Counted from the first letter of the stretch, positions 1 through 9,010 are shown. The stretch: 64,000 nucleotides of DNA from JBEBVQ01 sp037190845 (GCA_037190845.1 JBBCJI010000028.1:1-64000), one strand, 5' to 3'. Notes: generated by a model from the sequence alone, not told the origin. Numbers and translations are program-made.

Positions 1-1
1 A

Positions 2-64
2 CAACACTCAGGAACAGGTTATGGCACTATTGTGAAGACTGTTACGCTGCCGGTTGTTGAATGA
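2..64 (+). CDS. Possible 3' end of a gene entering from the left edge
   Basis: An open frame runs from the left edge to a TGA at 62-64 and would encode about 20 residues ending in TVTLPVVE. The composition (Gly/Thr/Val-rich, ending Glu-stop) looks protein-like, but the fragment is too short to name. It may be the C-terminus of a + strand gene that starts outside the window, or chance. Confidence 0.25.
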   Translation, partial: QHSGTGYGTIVKTVTLPVVE

Positions 65-447
65 ACAATAAATACGATCCCCCAAATTTCCGTCATTCTT
101 ATCATTGTTTGGGCAACCCAAATTACTCCTCAGGATGACATCGTAATTGTTGCATGGCATCGACTCTGATGAATACCAAACAATAAATGGCAGCTTGACA
201 TAGTTTCTCACTTTGATATAATTCAGTTGTCCCAACTGATATATAATTACCCTTCAAAGGGGGAATTTACGCCGTTCTTTGCTCATAGTTCCATGAAAGA
301 ACGAACTGGTCGTCTCCCTTTCAGGGGAGAACGTGAGGGGTGTTACGCAATAATACTTTTTTACCCATCATTTTTAGACAGGCTCTAAAATCAAAAAAAA
401 TTATTCCCGTGAAAGACAAAACAATTGCCGATGTACTTTATGTGGCT
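65..447. other. Intergenic stretch with repeat remnants
   Basis: No convincing gene is seen here. The stretch holds a piece resembling the type-1 repeat (ACGCCGTTCTTTG near 270-283), a type-3 palindrome (311-343) and an IS-end-like stretch TTTTTAGACAGGCTCTAAAA (371-390). A 75-codon open frame on the minus strand (8-235) has no recognisable features and is treated as spurious. Confidence 0.5.
311..343 (+). repeat. Type-3 palindromic repeat copy (CTCCCTTTC-GGGGAG)
   Basis: This is a short REP-like unit: a CTCCC...GGGAG palindrome followed by AACGTGAGGGGTGT. Other copies are at 9451-9484 (+), 8101-8138 (-) and 9262-9298 (-), with a degenerate one at 1680-1707. All lie between genes, and the CTCCCTTTC/GAGGGGAG arms can form a hairpin. 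Confidence 0.7.
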
Positions 448-1638
448 ATGCAACGGAATATGGACAGAAATGCGAAAATATATTCTGCTTTGTTTTACAC
501 CGTCCGCATGCTGCTGCTATGTTTTTTTTGTACACCCGCAAATGCACAAAAACTATCCATAGAAACCATGGACTCTGTGGCAAAGCTTGTAAATATTCAT
601 GAGAAAGGACTCGAAAACAGAACTTACTCTGACGGCAAGCATAAATACACGCTTTCTTTTCCGGAGGAAAGCTTTGGTTTCAATTATGAAAACGGCAAAG
701 CCTGGAAAGTTGTTTATAAGACAAACGGTATGGATACTTATCTGGCATTTACCGAAAATATTGATTTATCAAAAGTTACAGGGTTTACCTGGGACGGATC
801 TACCCCCCCCAGAGTTTTAATGCATTTTCCAAAAGGCATGATAAAAACATCTGTTTCAAAAAATGAAGGAGAAGTCTATGTGATAGATGAAGAATACCTG
901 GAGTTTTTCTGTACAAAGGATTTATTAAAAATGGTAACGCTGCTTGCCGGTATATGCCATGATCTTAAACGCTCCCAGGGAAACATAACACAAGCTCAGG
1001 TAAGAACATTCGAAAAGAATTTTTTAACCTTAATGGAGCTCCCTCCCATGGAGCTGGACTCTACGTTGGTCATTTATAATAATTTTGTAGAAAAAAATGC
1101 AGAGAGCCTGTATGTTCCTATTGTAAAGGAATACATAAGTTCGTTTAATGATGTATTGAAATATTGGAAAGAAGAGGAGATCGTAGCACAGTTTAGCGAC
1201 AGCTTATGCAAAGCTTATTTTTACAAGCCTGATATTTTTACCCCGCAACAGCTTGAAGCTCATAATCCCAATACAAAAAGTCTTATAAAAAGGGGGAATA
1301 TTGCAGGAGAAAACACCTATCGTAATTCGAATGCCTATGCGCGCGCCCAGGTCGGCCCATACGCTGCTGAATTTGAAAAAGAAGGATTTATATATAATTT
1401 TCTTATAAATGTGTCTAATCTTAACGCAATAGATTGTAACGGTTATTTTAATGCTACTTTGCGCTGGCTTGAGTCTAAAATACCAAAATCATTTATAGAA
1501 GTCAGTGAAACCGGAGATCGGAAAAGTATCCATATTGTACATCGTAAAGAAAATAAAAGTGTATGCATTACGTTTAAATATTCAAAAATGTCTTATGGCG
1601 GATGTATGGAAGAGCTTATTTTTAAACCTTACGAGTAG
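448..1638 (+). CDS. Secreted hypothetical protein, AT-rich orphan
   Basis: I do not recognise the family. The protein is about 396 residues if started at the ATG at 448 (a second ATG at 460 is equally usable). The N-terminus then gives a basic region, a hydrophobic core (MLLLCFFCTPANA) and a likely cleavage before QKLS, which indicates export to periplasm or surface. The frame is open from a GTG at 340, but that upstream part is made of repeat sequence, so the shorter start is preferred. No T9SS tail, transmembrane segment or known catalytic motif is visible. The gene is clearly more AT-rich than the parE gene behind it. It is bracketed by similar repeat pairs (311-390 and 1680-1750), which suggests acquisition as a unit. 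It has no obvious operon partner. Confidence 0.6.
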   Translation: MQRNMDRNAKIYSALFYTVRMLLLCFFCTPANAQKLSIETMDSVAKLVNIHEKGLENRTYSDGKHKYTLSFPEESFGFNYENGKAWKVVYKTNGMDTYLAFTENIDLSKVTGFTWDGSTPPRVLMHFPKGMIKTSVSKNEGEVYVIDEEYLEFFCTKDLLKMVTLLAGICHDLKRSQGNITQAQVRTFEKNFLTLMELPPMELDSTLVIYNNFVEKNAESLYVPIVKEYISSFNDVLKYWKEEEIVAQFSDSLCKAYFYKPDIFTPQQLEAHNPNTKSLIKRGNIAGENTYRNSNAYARAQVGPYAAEFEKEGFIYNFLINVSNLNAIDCNGYFNATLRWLESKIPKSFIEVSETGDRKSIHIVHRKENKSVCITFKYSKMSYGGCMEELIFKPYE

Positions 1639-1679
1639 CGTGTAGTCTGTTTTTGCCTGATTATTAAGTGAGCGCCATT

Positions 1680-1750
1680 ACCTTCGGGGGAGAGAATCTG
1701 AGGGGACGAACACTCATACTTTCTACAAATCATTTTAAGCAGTTTCTTAC
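1680..1750 (+). repeat. Degenerate copy of the composite repeat seen at 311-390
   Basis: A decayed type-3 palindrome (CTTCGGGGGAGAGAATCTGA) is followed about 20 bases later by CATTTTAAGCAGTTTCTTA. The same order and spacing occur at 311-390, so the preceding gene sits between two imperfect direct copies of about 75 bp. Confidence 0.5.
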
Positions 1751-1825
1751 AGATCCCTCATACAGTCGTCAGCAAGTATCCGGCGGGTAACCACGGAGTA
1801 TATTCCACCTTGTCCCGGAAACCTG

Positions 1826-1833
1826 TAAATTTG
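1826..1833 (+). promoter_or_regulatory. Bacteroidota -7 promoter element for parE
   Basis: TAAATTTG matches the TAnnTTTG -7 consensus and ends 20 bases before the parE ATG, giving a very short leader. No good -33 TTTG at the usual distance was found. Confidence 0.5.
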
Positions 1834-1852
1834 CGCCTTGTAAGAAAGAAAT

Positions 1853-3733
1853 ATGGCAGCAGCAAATCAATATACGGAAGACAGTATCAAGTCGTTGGAC
1901 TGGCGGGAGCACATCCGTTTGCGCCCCGGTATGTACATCGGCAAGCTGGGCGACGGCAGCAGTATGGATGACGGGATTTATATCCTGGTCAAAGAGGTGA
2001 TAGATAACTGTATTGATGAATATACCATGGGCTTCGGCAAGCGGGTAGAGCTGACGATCAAAGAAGGAGTGGTGACTGTCCGGGATTACGGGCGCGGTAT
2101 ACCGCTTGGCAAGGTGGTGGATGTGGTGTCCAAGATCAATACCGGGGCCAAATATGACAGTAAGGCGTTTCAGAAATCTGTCGGGCTGAACGGGGTTGGT
2201 ACCAAAGCGGTGAATGCCCTGAGTTCAATGTTCCGGGTAGAGGCGTTCCGGGACGGCCGTAGTAAGGCCGCGGAATTTGAGAAAGGAGTGCTGATAAAGG
2301 AACATAAAGAGACGGACACCAAAGAGCCGAACGGCACGCTGGTGACATTCCGGCCGGATGATACGGTCTTCAAACACTATCATTTCATCCATGAATATGT
2401 AGAGAACCAGCTCTGGAATTATTGCTTCCTGAATGCGGGGCTTCAGATCAACTTCAACGGACGGAATTATATCTCTAAAAATGGCCTGCTCGACCTGCTG
2501 ACGCGGAAAACCAACCCGGATGATCTGCGTTACCCGATCATTCACCTGAAAGGCGAAGACATTGAGGTGGCCATCACGCATACCGGTGATTACGGCGAAG
2601 ACCTGTACAGCTTTGTAAACGGCCAGCATACCACCCAGGGTGGAACCCACCAGGGCGCATTTCGCGAAGCATTCGTAAAAGTGATCCGGGATTTTTATAA
2701 GAAGGATTACGAAGCGAGCGATGTCCGGCAGAGCATTTGTGCCGCCATTTCCGTACGTGTGCAGGAACCGGTGTTCGAAAGCCAGACCAAGACAAAACTG
2801 GGCAGCCAGTATGTCTGGGAGAACGGACCGAGCATGAAGACTTTTGTGCTGGAGTTCCTGGCCCGTGAGCTGGATAACTTCCTGCATAAAAATCCTGCAG
2901 TTGCAGAGTCGCTCAAAAAACGGATCGAGCAAAGCGAGCGGGAACGTAAGGAACTGAGCGGTATTCGCAAGCTGGCCAACGAACGTGCCAAGAAGGCCAA
3001 CCTGCATAATAAAAAGCTGCGAGACTGCCGTATTCATCTGAACAGCGAACCGCCTGCAAAGAACCGTGAAGATTACCGGGAAAAGCAACTGGAAAGCACC
3101 ATCTTTATTACCGAAGGTGATTCTGCCAGTGGTAGTATTACCAAGAGCCGGAATGTCGAAAGCCAGGCAGTCTTCAGCCTGCGTGGTAAGCCGCTCAACT
3201 GCTTCGGGCTGACGAAAAAGGTGGTGTATGAGAATGAGGAATTCAACCTCCTGCAACATGCGCTGAATATTGAGGAAGGGCTGGACGGATTACGTTATAA
3301 TAATATCGTGATCGCTACCGATGCCGATGTGGACGGTATGCACATCCGTCTGCTGATCATGACCTTCTTCCTGCAGTTCTTTCCTGATCTGGTGCGCAAC
3401 GGGCATGTGTACATTCTGGACACACCTTTATTCCGTGTGCGCAATAAGCAGCGAACGATCTATTGTTACAGCGAAGAAGAGAAACAGGCTGCGGTCAATG
3501 AGTTGGGCAGCAAGCCGGAGATCACCCGCTTTAAAGGACTGGGTGAGATATCACCGGATGAATTTTCCCGGTTCATTGGCGACGATATGAGAAAAGACCC
3601 GGTGCTGCTCAGCCAGGATGCACAGATTCAGAAGCTGCTGGAATATTACATGGGCAAGAACACACCTGCCCGTCAGGTCTTCATCATTGATAACCTCCGG
3701 GTAGAGAAAGATCTGGTAATGGAGAGCGCGTAG
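1853..3733 (+). CDS. parE: DNA topoisomerase IV subunit B
   Basis: ATPase subunit of the type IIA topoisomerase that, with ParC, decatenates and relaxes chromosomes. At 626 residues it has the compact ParE size rather than that of the larger GyrB. An N-terminal GHKL ATPase domain shows [18 protein letters not shown] and the glycine-rich [15 protein letters not shown] transducer domain follows, and then the TOPRIM domain with EGDSASGS (about residue 420) and DADVDGMHI (about residue 490). The usual C-terminal block TRFKGLGE is present. No parC lies next to it in this window. GyrB is the alternative, but the TOPRIM/tail length favours ParE. The ATG at 1853 sits just behind a -7 element. Confidence 0.93.
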   Translation: MAAANQYTEDSIKSLDWREHIRLRPGMYIGKLGDGSSMDDGIYILVKEVIDNCIDEYTMGFGKRVELTIKEGVVTVRDYGRGIPLGKVVDVVSKINTGAKYDSKAFQKSVGLNGVGTKAVNALSSMFRVEAFRDGRSKAAEFEKGVLIKEHKETDTKEPNGTLVTFRPDDTVFKHYHFIHEYVENQLWNYCFLNAGLQINFNGRNYISKNGLLDLLTRKTNPDDLRYPIIHLKGEDIEVAITHTGDYGEDLYSFVNGQHTTQGGTHQGAFREAFVKVIRDFYKKDYEASDVRQSICAAISVRVQEPVFESQTKTKLGSQYVWENGPSMKTFVLEFLARELDNFLHKNPAVAESLKKRIEQSERERKELSGIRKLANERAKKANLHNKKLRDCRIHLNSEPPAKNREDYREKQLESTIFITEGDSASGSITKSRNVESQAVFSLRGKPLNCFGLTKKVVYENEEFNLLQHALNIEEGLDGLRYNNIVIATDADVDGMHIRLLIMTFFLQFFPDLVRNGHVYILDTPLFRVRNKQRTIYCYSEEEKQAAVNELGSKPEITRFKGLGEISPDEFSRFIGDDMRKDPVLLSQDAQIQKLLEYYMGKNTPARQVFIIDNLRVEKDLVMESA

Positions 3734-3772
3734 ATAATTTGAAAATTTGGGAATTTGAAAATTTGAAAATGC
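3734..3772. repeat. AATTTGAAAATTTG low-complexity tract after parE
   Basis: Directly after the parE stop there are three to four repeats of an AATTTG(A/G)AA unit. Such a tract may act in mRNA 3' end formation, but no intrinsic terminator is evident. Confidence 0.5.
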
Positions 3773-3867
3773 CCATGTTTTCTGAGGATGTGTCATGAAA
3801 ATCGTGACAAACTATTTGTGAGCAAGATGAATGGAAAATCGTTTTATATGAATAACGGTCTTGACTT

Positions 3868-3919
3868 AACGAACGGTGTCATCCTGACGAAGGAAGGATG
3901 ACATAGCGGGCAGATTCAT
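3868..3919. repeat. Type-1 REP-like repeat (GTCATCCTGACGAAGGAAGGATGAC)
   Basis: The core is a perfect palindrome-like unit reading GTCATCC-TGACGAAGGA-AGGATGAC, flanked by AACGAACGG on one side and GCGGGCAGATTCAT on the other. Related copies are at 6082-6141, 7272-7312, 33849-33922, 41510-41561 and 41615-41644. Confidence 0.8.
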
Positions 3920-3966
3920 AACACCTGACTTTTTGCATCGAAGCAAAAGGAGGGCAAAACAAAATA

Positions 3967-4398
3967 ATGCTTATGACAAAGATCGTAGTAGCGCTCTCGG
4001 CACAGGGAATCGGATTTGACGCCACAGACGAATCAGGTCGCCTCGTTCGTTTCGATACCGCTCCTGATCATGGTGGAATAGATTACGGTATCCGCCCCAT
4101 GCATGGGTTGTTGATGTCGCTCGGTAGTTGTAGCGGTGTGGATATGCTCTCTATCCTGAAAAAGAAAAGGCAGGAACCACAGTCATTCCGGATGGAAATA
4201 GAAGGTGAGCGTGAAAAAGAAGCTACATTTTCGCTCTGGAAAAAAGTGCATGTCCGCTTTATTTTCTCAGGGGAAATCGGCGAAGACCAGGCCCGGCAGG
4301 CAGCGTCTCTTTCCATTGATAAATATTGTTCCGTAGCCGAAACCCTTCGCCGTGCCGGTTGTACGATCACATGGGATGTTGTGGTCAATGCCGGCTGA
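3967..4398 (+). CDS. OsmC/Ohr-like family protein
   Basis: A 143-residue OsmC-like protein; this family reduces organic hydroperoxides or is of unknown thiol-dependent function in the cytoplasm. Two cysteines sit in family-typical places: GSCSGVDMLSIL (about residue 54) and KYCSVAETLRRAG (about residue 119). The ATG at 3973 (second Met-Thr) is an alternative start. It is followed after 26 bp by metZ on the same strand, so the two are likely co-transcribed. That pairing makes a role in sulfur or thiol metabolism plausible, but this is inference. Confidence 0.85.
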   Translation: MLMTKIVVALSAQGIGFDATDESGRLVRFDTAPDHGGIDYGIRPMHGLLMSLGSCSGVDMLSILKKKRQEPQSFRMEIEGEREKEATFSLWKKVHVRFIFSGEIGEDQARQAASLSIDKYCSVAETLRRAGCTITWDVVVNAG

Positions 4399-4424
4399 TT
4401 GCATTTTAACAATAAAACAATCCA

Positions 4425-5594
4425 ATGTCTACCCACCCTATAACAAAAGCTATCCGCATACAGACCCTGCGCACCGACGAAATGGAGCATTCCGTGCCGC
4501 TTTTCCTCACCAGCAGCTTCTGCTATGACGATGCCGAAGAAATGCGCGCTACTTTTGCCGATGAGCTGGATAACAATATCTACAGCCGGTTCAGCAATCC
4601 GAACGTACAGGAGTTTACAGACAAGATGTGTGCGCTCGAAGGCATGGAAGCCGGCTATGCCACTGCTTCCGGTATGGCCGCCATCTTTGCATCTTTTATG
4701 GCGCTGCTCAAAAAAGGCGACCACATGCTCGTATGCCGCTCCATCTTTGGCAGCACCCATACCGTGCTTTCCAAATACCTGCCCGGATATGGTATAGAAT
4801 ATACGTATGTGGCAGCAGACAAACCTGAAGAATGGGAAGCCGCTATCCGTCCTGAGACAAAGATGATCTTCCTCGAAACGCCTACCAATCCCGGGCTTGA
4901 CGTGATAGACCTCCAATTCGCCGGTGAGCTGGCGCGTAAGCACAACCTGATCCTGAATGTAGATAACTGTTTTGCCACACCGGTGGCGCAACGTCCGGCA
5001 GACTTCGGTGCTGATCTTGTGATCCATTCCGCTACCAAATGGCTCGACGGACAGGGACGCGTCATGGGGGGCGTTATCCTGGGGAATAAAGAATTGATCC
5101 GCCAGATATATTTGTTCTGCCGCAGTACAGGCCCAGCCTTGTCTCCCTTCAATGCCTGGATCCTGAGTAAAAGCCTCGAAACGCTTGATGTGCGTATGGA
5201 ACGTCATGCATCAAACGCATTGTACCTGGCGCAGCAACTGGAAGCGCACCCGAAGATCAGTTTGCTGAAATACCCGTTCCTCCCGTCTCATCCGCAGCAC
5301 GAGATCGCAAAAAAGCAAATGACGAATGGTGGTGGTATTGTTTGCTTCGAGCTAAAGGGCGGGCTGGAAAGCGGCCGGAAATTCCTGGATAACCTGAAAA
5401 TGCTTACGCTGACGGCCAATCTTGGAGATACCCGTAGCATTGCCTCTCATCCGGCCAGCACCACACATGCTAAACTAACGGAGGAAGAACGACTGGCGGT
5501 CAACATTACCCCCGGTCTGATCCGTATTTCTGTTGGGCTGGAGCATCGGGATGATATTCTGAAAGATATTCTTGGTGCACTGGAAGTCTGCTGA
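4425..5594 (+). CDS. metZ: O-succinylhomoserine sulfhydrylase (Cys/Met PLP enzyme)
   Basis: A 389-residue fold-type I PLP enzyme of the Cys/Met metabolism family. It likely makes homocysteine directly from O-acyl-homoserine and sulfide in methionine synthesis. The PLP lysine lies in HSATKWLDGQGR (about residue 204), and the DGQGR sequence is characteristic of MetZ-type sulfhydrylases. Substrate-site blocks ETPTNPGLDV, NVDNCFATP and the C-terminal GLIRISVGLEH are present. Cystathionine gamma-synthase or another paralogue is the alternative, since acyl-group specificity cannot be read from sequence. It sits 26 bp after the OsmC-like gene in a probable two-gene operon and converges on the next gene, with the two stop codons adjacent. 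Confidence 0.85.
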   Translation: MSTHPITKAIRIQTLRTDEMEHSVPLFLTSSFCYDDAEEMRATFADELDNNIYSRFSNPNVQEFTDKMCALEGMEAGYATASGMAAIFASFMALLKKGDHMLVCRSIFGSTHTVLSKYLPGYGIEYTYVAADKPEEWEAAIRPETKMIFLETPTNPGLDVIDLQFAGELARKHNLILNVDNCFATPVAQRPADFGADLVIHSATKWLDGQGRVMGGVILGNKELIRQIYLFCRSTGPALSPFNAWILSKSLETLDVRMERHASNALYLAQQLEAHPKISLLKYPFLPSHPQHEIAKKQMTNGGGIVCFELKGGLESGRKFLDNLKMLTLTANLGDTRSIASHPASTTHAKLTEEERLAVNITPGLIRISVGLEHRDDILKDILGALEVC

Positions 5595-6101
5595 TCACCA
5601 GCGATGATTGAGCTTAAGCACTTTTTCGATCACATCATATACGCATCCTTTGCCGCCTTTGAAGGGCGAAATGTACATTGCCTGTGTTTTTACATCGGTT
5701 ACGGAATCGGCAGGGCAGCAGTATAGTATCTGCCGGTCTGCAGGAAGAGCCGTGGTATACAGTGCATTCATGTAGAGTGTGTCTGCCGTTGTTGTACCGG
5801 CGGGTAGTTGGTTTCTCTCATATATGGTTGTGACACCCGAATGCTCAAAAACAGCAGGCAACATTTCAGCAATTTCCGGTCTCACGACAGAAACATGGTA
5901 TCCCTGTTGTATGGCTTTCCGGATAGCATACAGATCCCGTGCGAAAAAACTACGTATGGCCTGATTGTCTGTGCCCAAGCCGATACGTCCGTCTGTAAGC
6001 ACATGATCCACCTCGAAGATGAAGGTACGTACCGGAGGGAAAAGTTCAAGTATATTCAAGTTGTTATGGGTTGATAAGCTTAGATCAAAGAACGGCGTCA
6101 T
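5595..6101 (-). CDS. KdsC-like HAD protein, probably catalytically dead
   Basis: A 168-residue protein with the KdsC (3-deoxy-octulosonate-8-phosphatase) architecture, including the GGKGCVYDVIEKVL tail that matches the KdsC C-terminal GGxGAVREV block. All four HAD motifs are damaged. Motif I reads FEVDHVLTDG where DVDGVLTDG is expected, so the nucleophile Asp is Glu. The motif II Thr/Ser is missing (VSVVRPE), the motif III Lys is not evident, and motif IV reads CPADSVTD instead of GDDxxD. It is therefore likely a pseudoenzyme or a diverged binding protein. The ATG at 6101 lies inside a REP-like repeat. A TTG at 6059 (MNILELFPPVRTF) matches family N-termini better. Confidence 0.75.
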   Translation of the reverse strand: MTPFFDLSLSTHNNLNILELFPPVRTFIFEVDHVLTDGRIGLGTDNQAIRSFFARDLYAIRKAIQQGYHVSVVRPEIAEMLPAVFEHSGVTTIYERNQLPAGTTTADTLYMNALYTTALPADRQILYCCPADSVTDVKTQAMYISPFKGGKGCVYDVIEKVLKLNHRW

Positions 6102-6141
6102 CCTTCCTTCGTCAGGATGACACTGTGGGTAGGCTCATGCG
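6082..6141. repeat. Type-1 REP-like repeat overlapping a start codon
   Basis: The copy contains GTCATCCTTCCTTCGTCAGG and ATGAC with flanks AAAGAACGGC and GGGTAGGCTCATGC. The ATG of the KdsC-like gene on the minus strand (6101) is part of this repeat. Confidence 0.75.
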
Positions 6142-6273
6142 TTACGTCATTATTTTTATGCAAATTCAGCACGCTGAATGATTTGCCGGAATAACATCGT
6201 TGGCCTTTCCAGATTGCTACACTTGCAGCAAATATAACGCTCATTGTTTTATCTTGCGTTTCAATCATCTTCC

Positions 6274-7224
6274 ATGGACACGCTCAACAGGTTTGACAGA
6301 ACCGTCGCCATACTGATCCAGCTGCAGTCGCGGCGGATCGTGAAAGCGCAGGAGATAGCCGACCGTTTCCAGGTAAGCCTGCGCACTATTTATCGGGATA
6401 TACGCGCACTGGAAGCTGCCGGCATACCATTGATCAGTGAGGCCGGAGTGGGGTATTCCATTATGGAAGGATACCGTTTGCCGCCGGTGATGTTTACCCG
6501 CGAAGAGGCAGGGAGCTTTGTGGCGGCGGAAAAGCTGATGCAGCAGTTTACGGATAAAACACTGGGTGCGCATTATGCGTCTGCCATGTATAAGATAAAA
6601 TCGGTGCTCCGCGGCTCGGAGAAGGATTGGGTGGCGGCGCTGGAGTCGAGCGTTGACGTAAGGCCGGTGCGAAATCCTTTTAATGAAAATATACCGGATG
6701 CGCTGGAGATTCTATTCGAAAGCACAGCAGCACGGAACGCAGTGCGTCTTCTGTATCAGTCATTCCAGGCGGAAACACCGACGGAAAGGGTGATTGAGCC
6801 GGTAGGTGTATTCCACGAGCACAATCATTGGTATGTGATGGCTTTCTGTCATCTTAGAAATGACTACCGGCAGTTTCGTACCGACCGGATCCTGCAAATC
6901 AGCAGGACGGATATTGCATTCGCTCAGGAACACCAGCCAATGCACGTTTACCGGGAAGCCCCACAGGATCAGGAAAAGCAGAAAGTCTGTTTGCGGGTAG
7001 ACCGGAAGGTGTGCCTGTATATGCAGGAAAGCCGCCGGTATCATGGCTTTGTGTCGGAGGAGGTCAAAGGGGATTTTGTGGAAATGACGTTTATGACTAC
7101 GGAGCCGGAAACCGGTTTTGCCCGGTGGTATCTGATGTATGGAGATTATGCGGAGATACTGGAGCCGGAATCATTAAAGAACACGGTGAAGGATCTGCTG
7201 GCAAAAATCAGTGGGAAGCTTTAG
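6274..7224 (+). CDS. YafY/DeoR-type transcriptional regulator with WYL domain
   Basis: A 316-residue transcription factor with an N-terminal winged HTH (about residues 8-60; KAQEIADRFQVSLRTIYRDI) and a following linker. A WYL ligand-sensing domain comes next (about 130-220, with GVFHEHNHWYVMAFC and RTDRILQI) and a C-terminal WCX extension. This family senses small ligands or nucleic acids and controls nearby genes. The frame is open from a TTG at 6244, but the ATG at 6274 places the HTH as usual. The DinB-like gene at 8322-8828 and DUF6157 nearby are possible targets, since YafY regulators are often next to such genes. Confidence 0.88.
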   Translation: MDTLNRFDRTVAILIQLQSRRIVKAQEIADRFQVSLRTIYRDIRALEAAGIPLISEAGVGYSIMEGYRLPPVMFTREEAGSFVAAEKLMQQFTDKTLGAHYASAMYKIKSVLRGSEKDWVAALESSVDVRPVRNPFNENIPDALEILFESTAARNAVRLLYQSFQAETPTERVIEPVGVFHEHNHWYVMAFCHLRNDYRQFRTDRILQISRTDIAFAQEHQPMHVYREAPQDQEKQKVCLRVDRKVCLYMQESRRYHGFVSEEVKGDFVEMTFMTTEPETGFARWYLMYGDYAEILEPESLKNTVKDLLAKISGKL

Positions 7225-7271
7225 CACATATCGGGATATGTTATAATGATACGGTGCATACACCTGTCCAC

Positions 7272-7312
7272 GATGTCATCCTTCCTTTGTCAGGATGGCG
7301 CCGTTCTTTAAT
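7272..7312. repeat. Type-1 REP-like repeat
   Basis: The sequence GTCATCCTTCCTTTGTCAGG followed by ATGGCGCCGTTCTTTAAT matches the repeat at 6082-6141 in core and right flank. Confidence 0.7.
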
Positions 7313-7408
7313 TTCAAGGTCATCACTCATGCAAAAAAAATGTCCCTATCCGGGACATTCCCTAATTTTACAAGACCTATATCCTTGTCCCGGTCCATCC
7401 GCCGACTC

Positions 7409-7816
7409 ATGAAAAGCACCAATTATTACAACACGTTCATTGCCGTAGCTGAAGACTGTCCGGCTTTTCTGGCTGTCATTCCACAGCTCAAAGGAGACAA
7501 TAGAACAATTGCCTTGCAACAATACGAGCTGATCGCAAAGAACCCTTATAAATATACTCAGGACGATGTTCTGTTTATGGTGTATGCGGAGCGCCAGGGT
7601 ATAGATATGGATGATACAGCCGCCCGTGAAGCCTTTTTCTCAAAGGGTCAGGCATGCCTCCGGGCTTCTCCGTTGGGCAAGCGTTATGGTTGGGGTGTGC
7701 ATTGTGACGGGCAGGGTAAGCTGGCGCTTTATGCGGTTGAGTCTGCGGATTATAGCCGTTTGGCCAGAGATAAAAAGCTCAAACAGACGAAGGCTATGCA
7801 GACGAAACGTCTTTGA
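7409..7816 (+). CDS. DUF6157 family protein
   Basis: A 135-residue cytoplasmic protein with the DUF6157 signature: TNYYNTFIAVAEDCP at the N-terminus, KNPYKYTQDDVLF in the middle, FFSKGQACLRASPLGKRYGWG, then a C-terminal basic tail KAMQTKR. The function is unknown. The frame extends upstream to 7295, but the family begins at the MKSTNYYNTF methionine at 7409. It is monocistronic on the + strand between the WYL regulator and a convergent small gene. Confidence 0.88.
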   Translation: MKSTNYYNTFIAVAEDCPAFLAVIPQLKGDNRTIALQQYELIAKNPYKYTQDDVLFMVYAERQGIDMDDTAAREAFFSKGQACLRASPLGKRYGWGVHCDGQGKLALYAVESADYSRLARDKKLKQTKAMQTKRL

Positions 7817-7835
7817 TGTGCGATCACTTCTCTTA

Positions 7836-8054
7836 TTAATCCAGCTCATTGCATGTATATCCCCGGTTTTGTAATGTTGTGATCACATCGGATACCGGCA
7901 GTGACGGGGTTTCAACCCGGAGAATGCGGTCGCAATCCTCCAGGTCAAAATCCCATCTCCCGTCTGTGCCCGTAAGCTGATCCAGTGCCGGCTTTATTAT
8001 CTGTATGTCTTCTTCTTTTTCCAACGATGTGCTGAATACCAGAACTCTTTTCAT
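7836..8054 (-). CDS. Small hypothetical protein (72 aa, HMA-like fold possible)
   Basis: The translated sequence looks like a real small Bacteroidota protein: MKRVLVFSTS start, then an acidic WDFDLEDCDRILRVE block and a C-terminal NRGYTCNELD. The alternation suggests a beta-alpha-beta ferredoxin-like fold, as in heavy-metal-associated domains, but the metal-binding CxxC is absent. The function is unknown. It is convergent with the DUF6157 gene, with 19 bp between the stops. Confidence 0.7.
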   Translation of the reverse strand: MKRVLVFSTSLEKEEDIQIIKPALDQLTGTDGRWDFDLEDCDRILRVETPSLPVSDVITTLQNRGYTCNELD

Positions 8055-8100
8055 CTGCTGTTTGTCTAAAATGCTACCGGGATAATATTCCTGTGGAACG

Positions 8101-8138
8101 AGATACCCCTCACGTTCTCACCCTCGAGGGGAGACGAC
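8101..8138 (-). repeat. Type-3 palindromic repeat copy
   Basis: On the minus strand this reads GTCTCCCCTCGAGGGTGAGA followed by ACGTGAGGGG. About 40 bases further on that strand a GCATTTTAGACA stretch occurs, echoing the composite arrangement at 311-390. Confidence 0.65.
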
Positions 8139-8321
8139 AACATAGTTCTTCTATCATGCATGTTTCTGCGGTGTACTATTTTTCATCCTTTATAATACAG
8201 CTAACCATTTGTTACAACAGTACAGGGTATCATCAGGTGTATGCAATGATCGTTCCCTGTTGAAGGGGGACGAGGAGGATGTTGTTGCCATGTATCACCT
8301 TTCATGCTATTGAGCGTATAA

Positions 8322-8828
8322 TTACCGCTCCCAGAAATAGGGAGGCTCAATACCCAGGGAGCGCAGATATACATACCCCTGTCCGCGGTGGTGTATCTCA
8401 TTGTCTACAAAATACAGCAGACTGGAGTAACCCGGGCCACCGTACTGGTTGAAGGCCAGTATTTCCTCCTGAAACCTTTCAGCAGGGATCTGCGGCCAGT
8501 ATTTGTTTATTTCTTCCGTAGCCTGATCCCATAGTTCCAGCATCCGTTCTTTACTATTGTTGTAGTCTGTATGTTCGTTCAGGGGATTCCAGTTTCCCGT
8601 AGCCATTCCTTTTGCGCCGGGGCCGGCGATGCCGAGCAGCTCCGAAACCATGTCCGCAAAGGTGCGCATGCCGCCGATGGAATAATTGAATAACTCATGT
8701 TCGGGGAAAGCTTCAATGACCCTGCGGGTAAGCCCTCTGTGTCCTTGCCAGTGCGCCAGCAACTGGTCTGTAGTAATTACGGGATTAATCCCTGTGCCTT
8801 GTGACGGTAATGATGTCTGATGTGTCAT
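8322..8828 (-). CDS. DinB family protein
   Basis: A 168-residue DinB/YfiT-like four-helix-bundle protein; the fold usually carries a three-histidine metal site and includes thiol-dependent enzymes. The closing helix holds the conserved NEIHHRGQGYVYLRSLG, the most typical DinB signature. Another candidate ligand is in the first helix (LLAHWQGHR). The start at 8828 gives the usual length. Its role is unknown; damage-inducible regulation is known only for some relatives. Confidence 0.85.
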   Translation of the reverse strand: MTHQTSLPSQGTGINPVITTDQLLAHWQGHRGLTRRVIEAFPEHELFNYSIGGMRTFADMVSELLGIAGPGAKGMATGNWNPLNEHTDYNNSKERMLELWDQATEEINKYWPQIPAERFQEEILAFNQYGGPGYSSLLYFVDNEIHHRGQGYVYLRSLGIEPPYFWER

Positions 8829-9010
8829 GTCTGCAGTGTTTTAATGTGAAATATTAAATGATATTGCAAAGAAAATATAGGGGAGTGACAGCCTTATGTC
8901 AACAGGGGGATTTTCTCTTGTCATCTATATTCCCGCTTCCCGGTATGGAGTCTTTCTATGTCAGGAAAAACTGCCTGATAGTAGTGTGAAATCTGATGGT
9001 CGCGCTTATT

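Noticed and set aside
8..235. 75-codon minus-strand frame at the window start
   Set aside because: No homology features, unusual composition and no start context.
2225..3259. 344-codon open frame on the minus strand inside parE
   Set aside because: Lies entirely antisense to a well-conserved topoisomerase gene and has no recognisable motifs; a codon-bias shadow.
4083..5207. 374-codon minus-strand frame over OsmC and metZ
   Set aside because: Antisense to two recognised genes; composition not protein-like.
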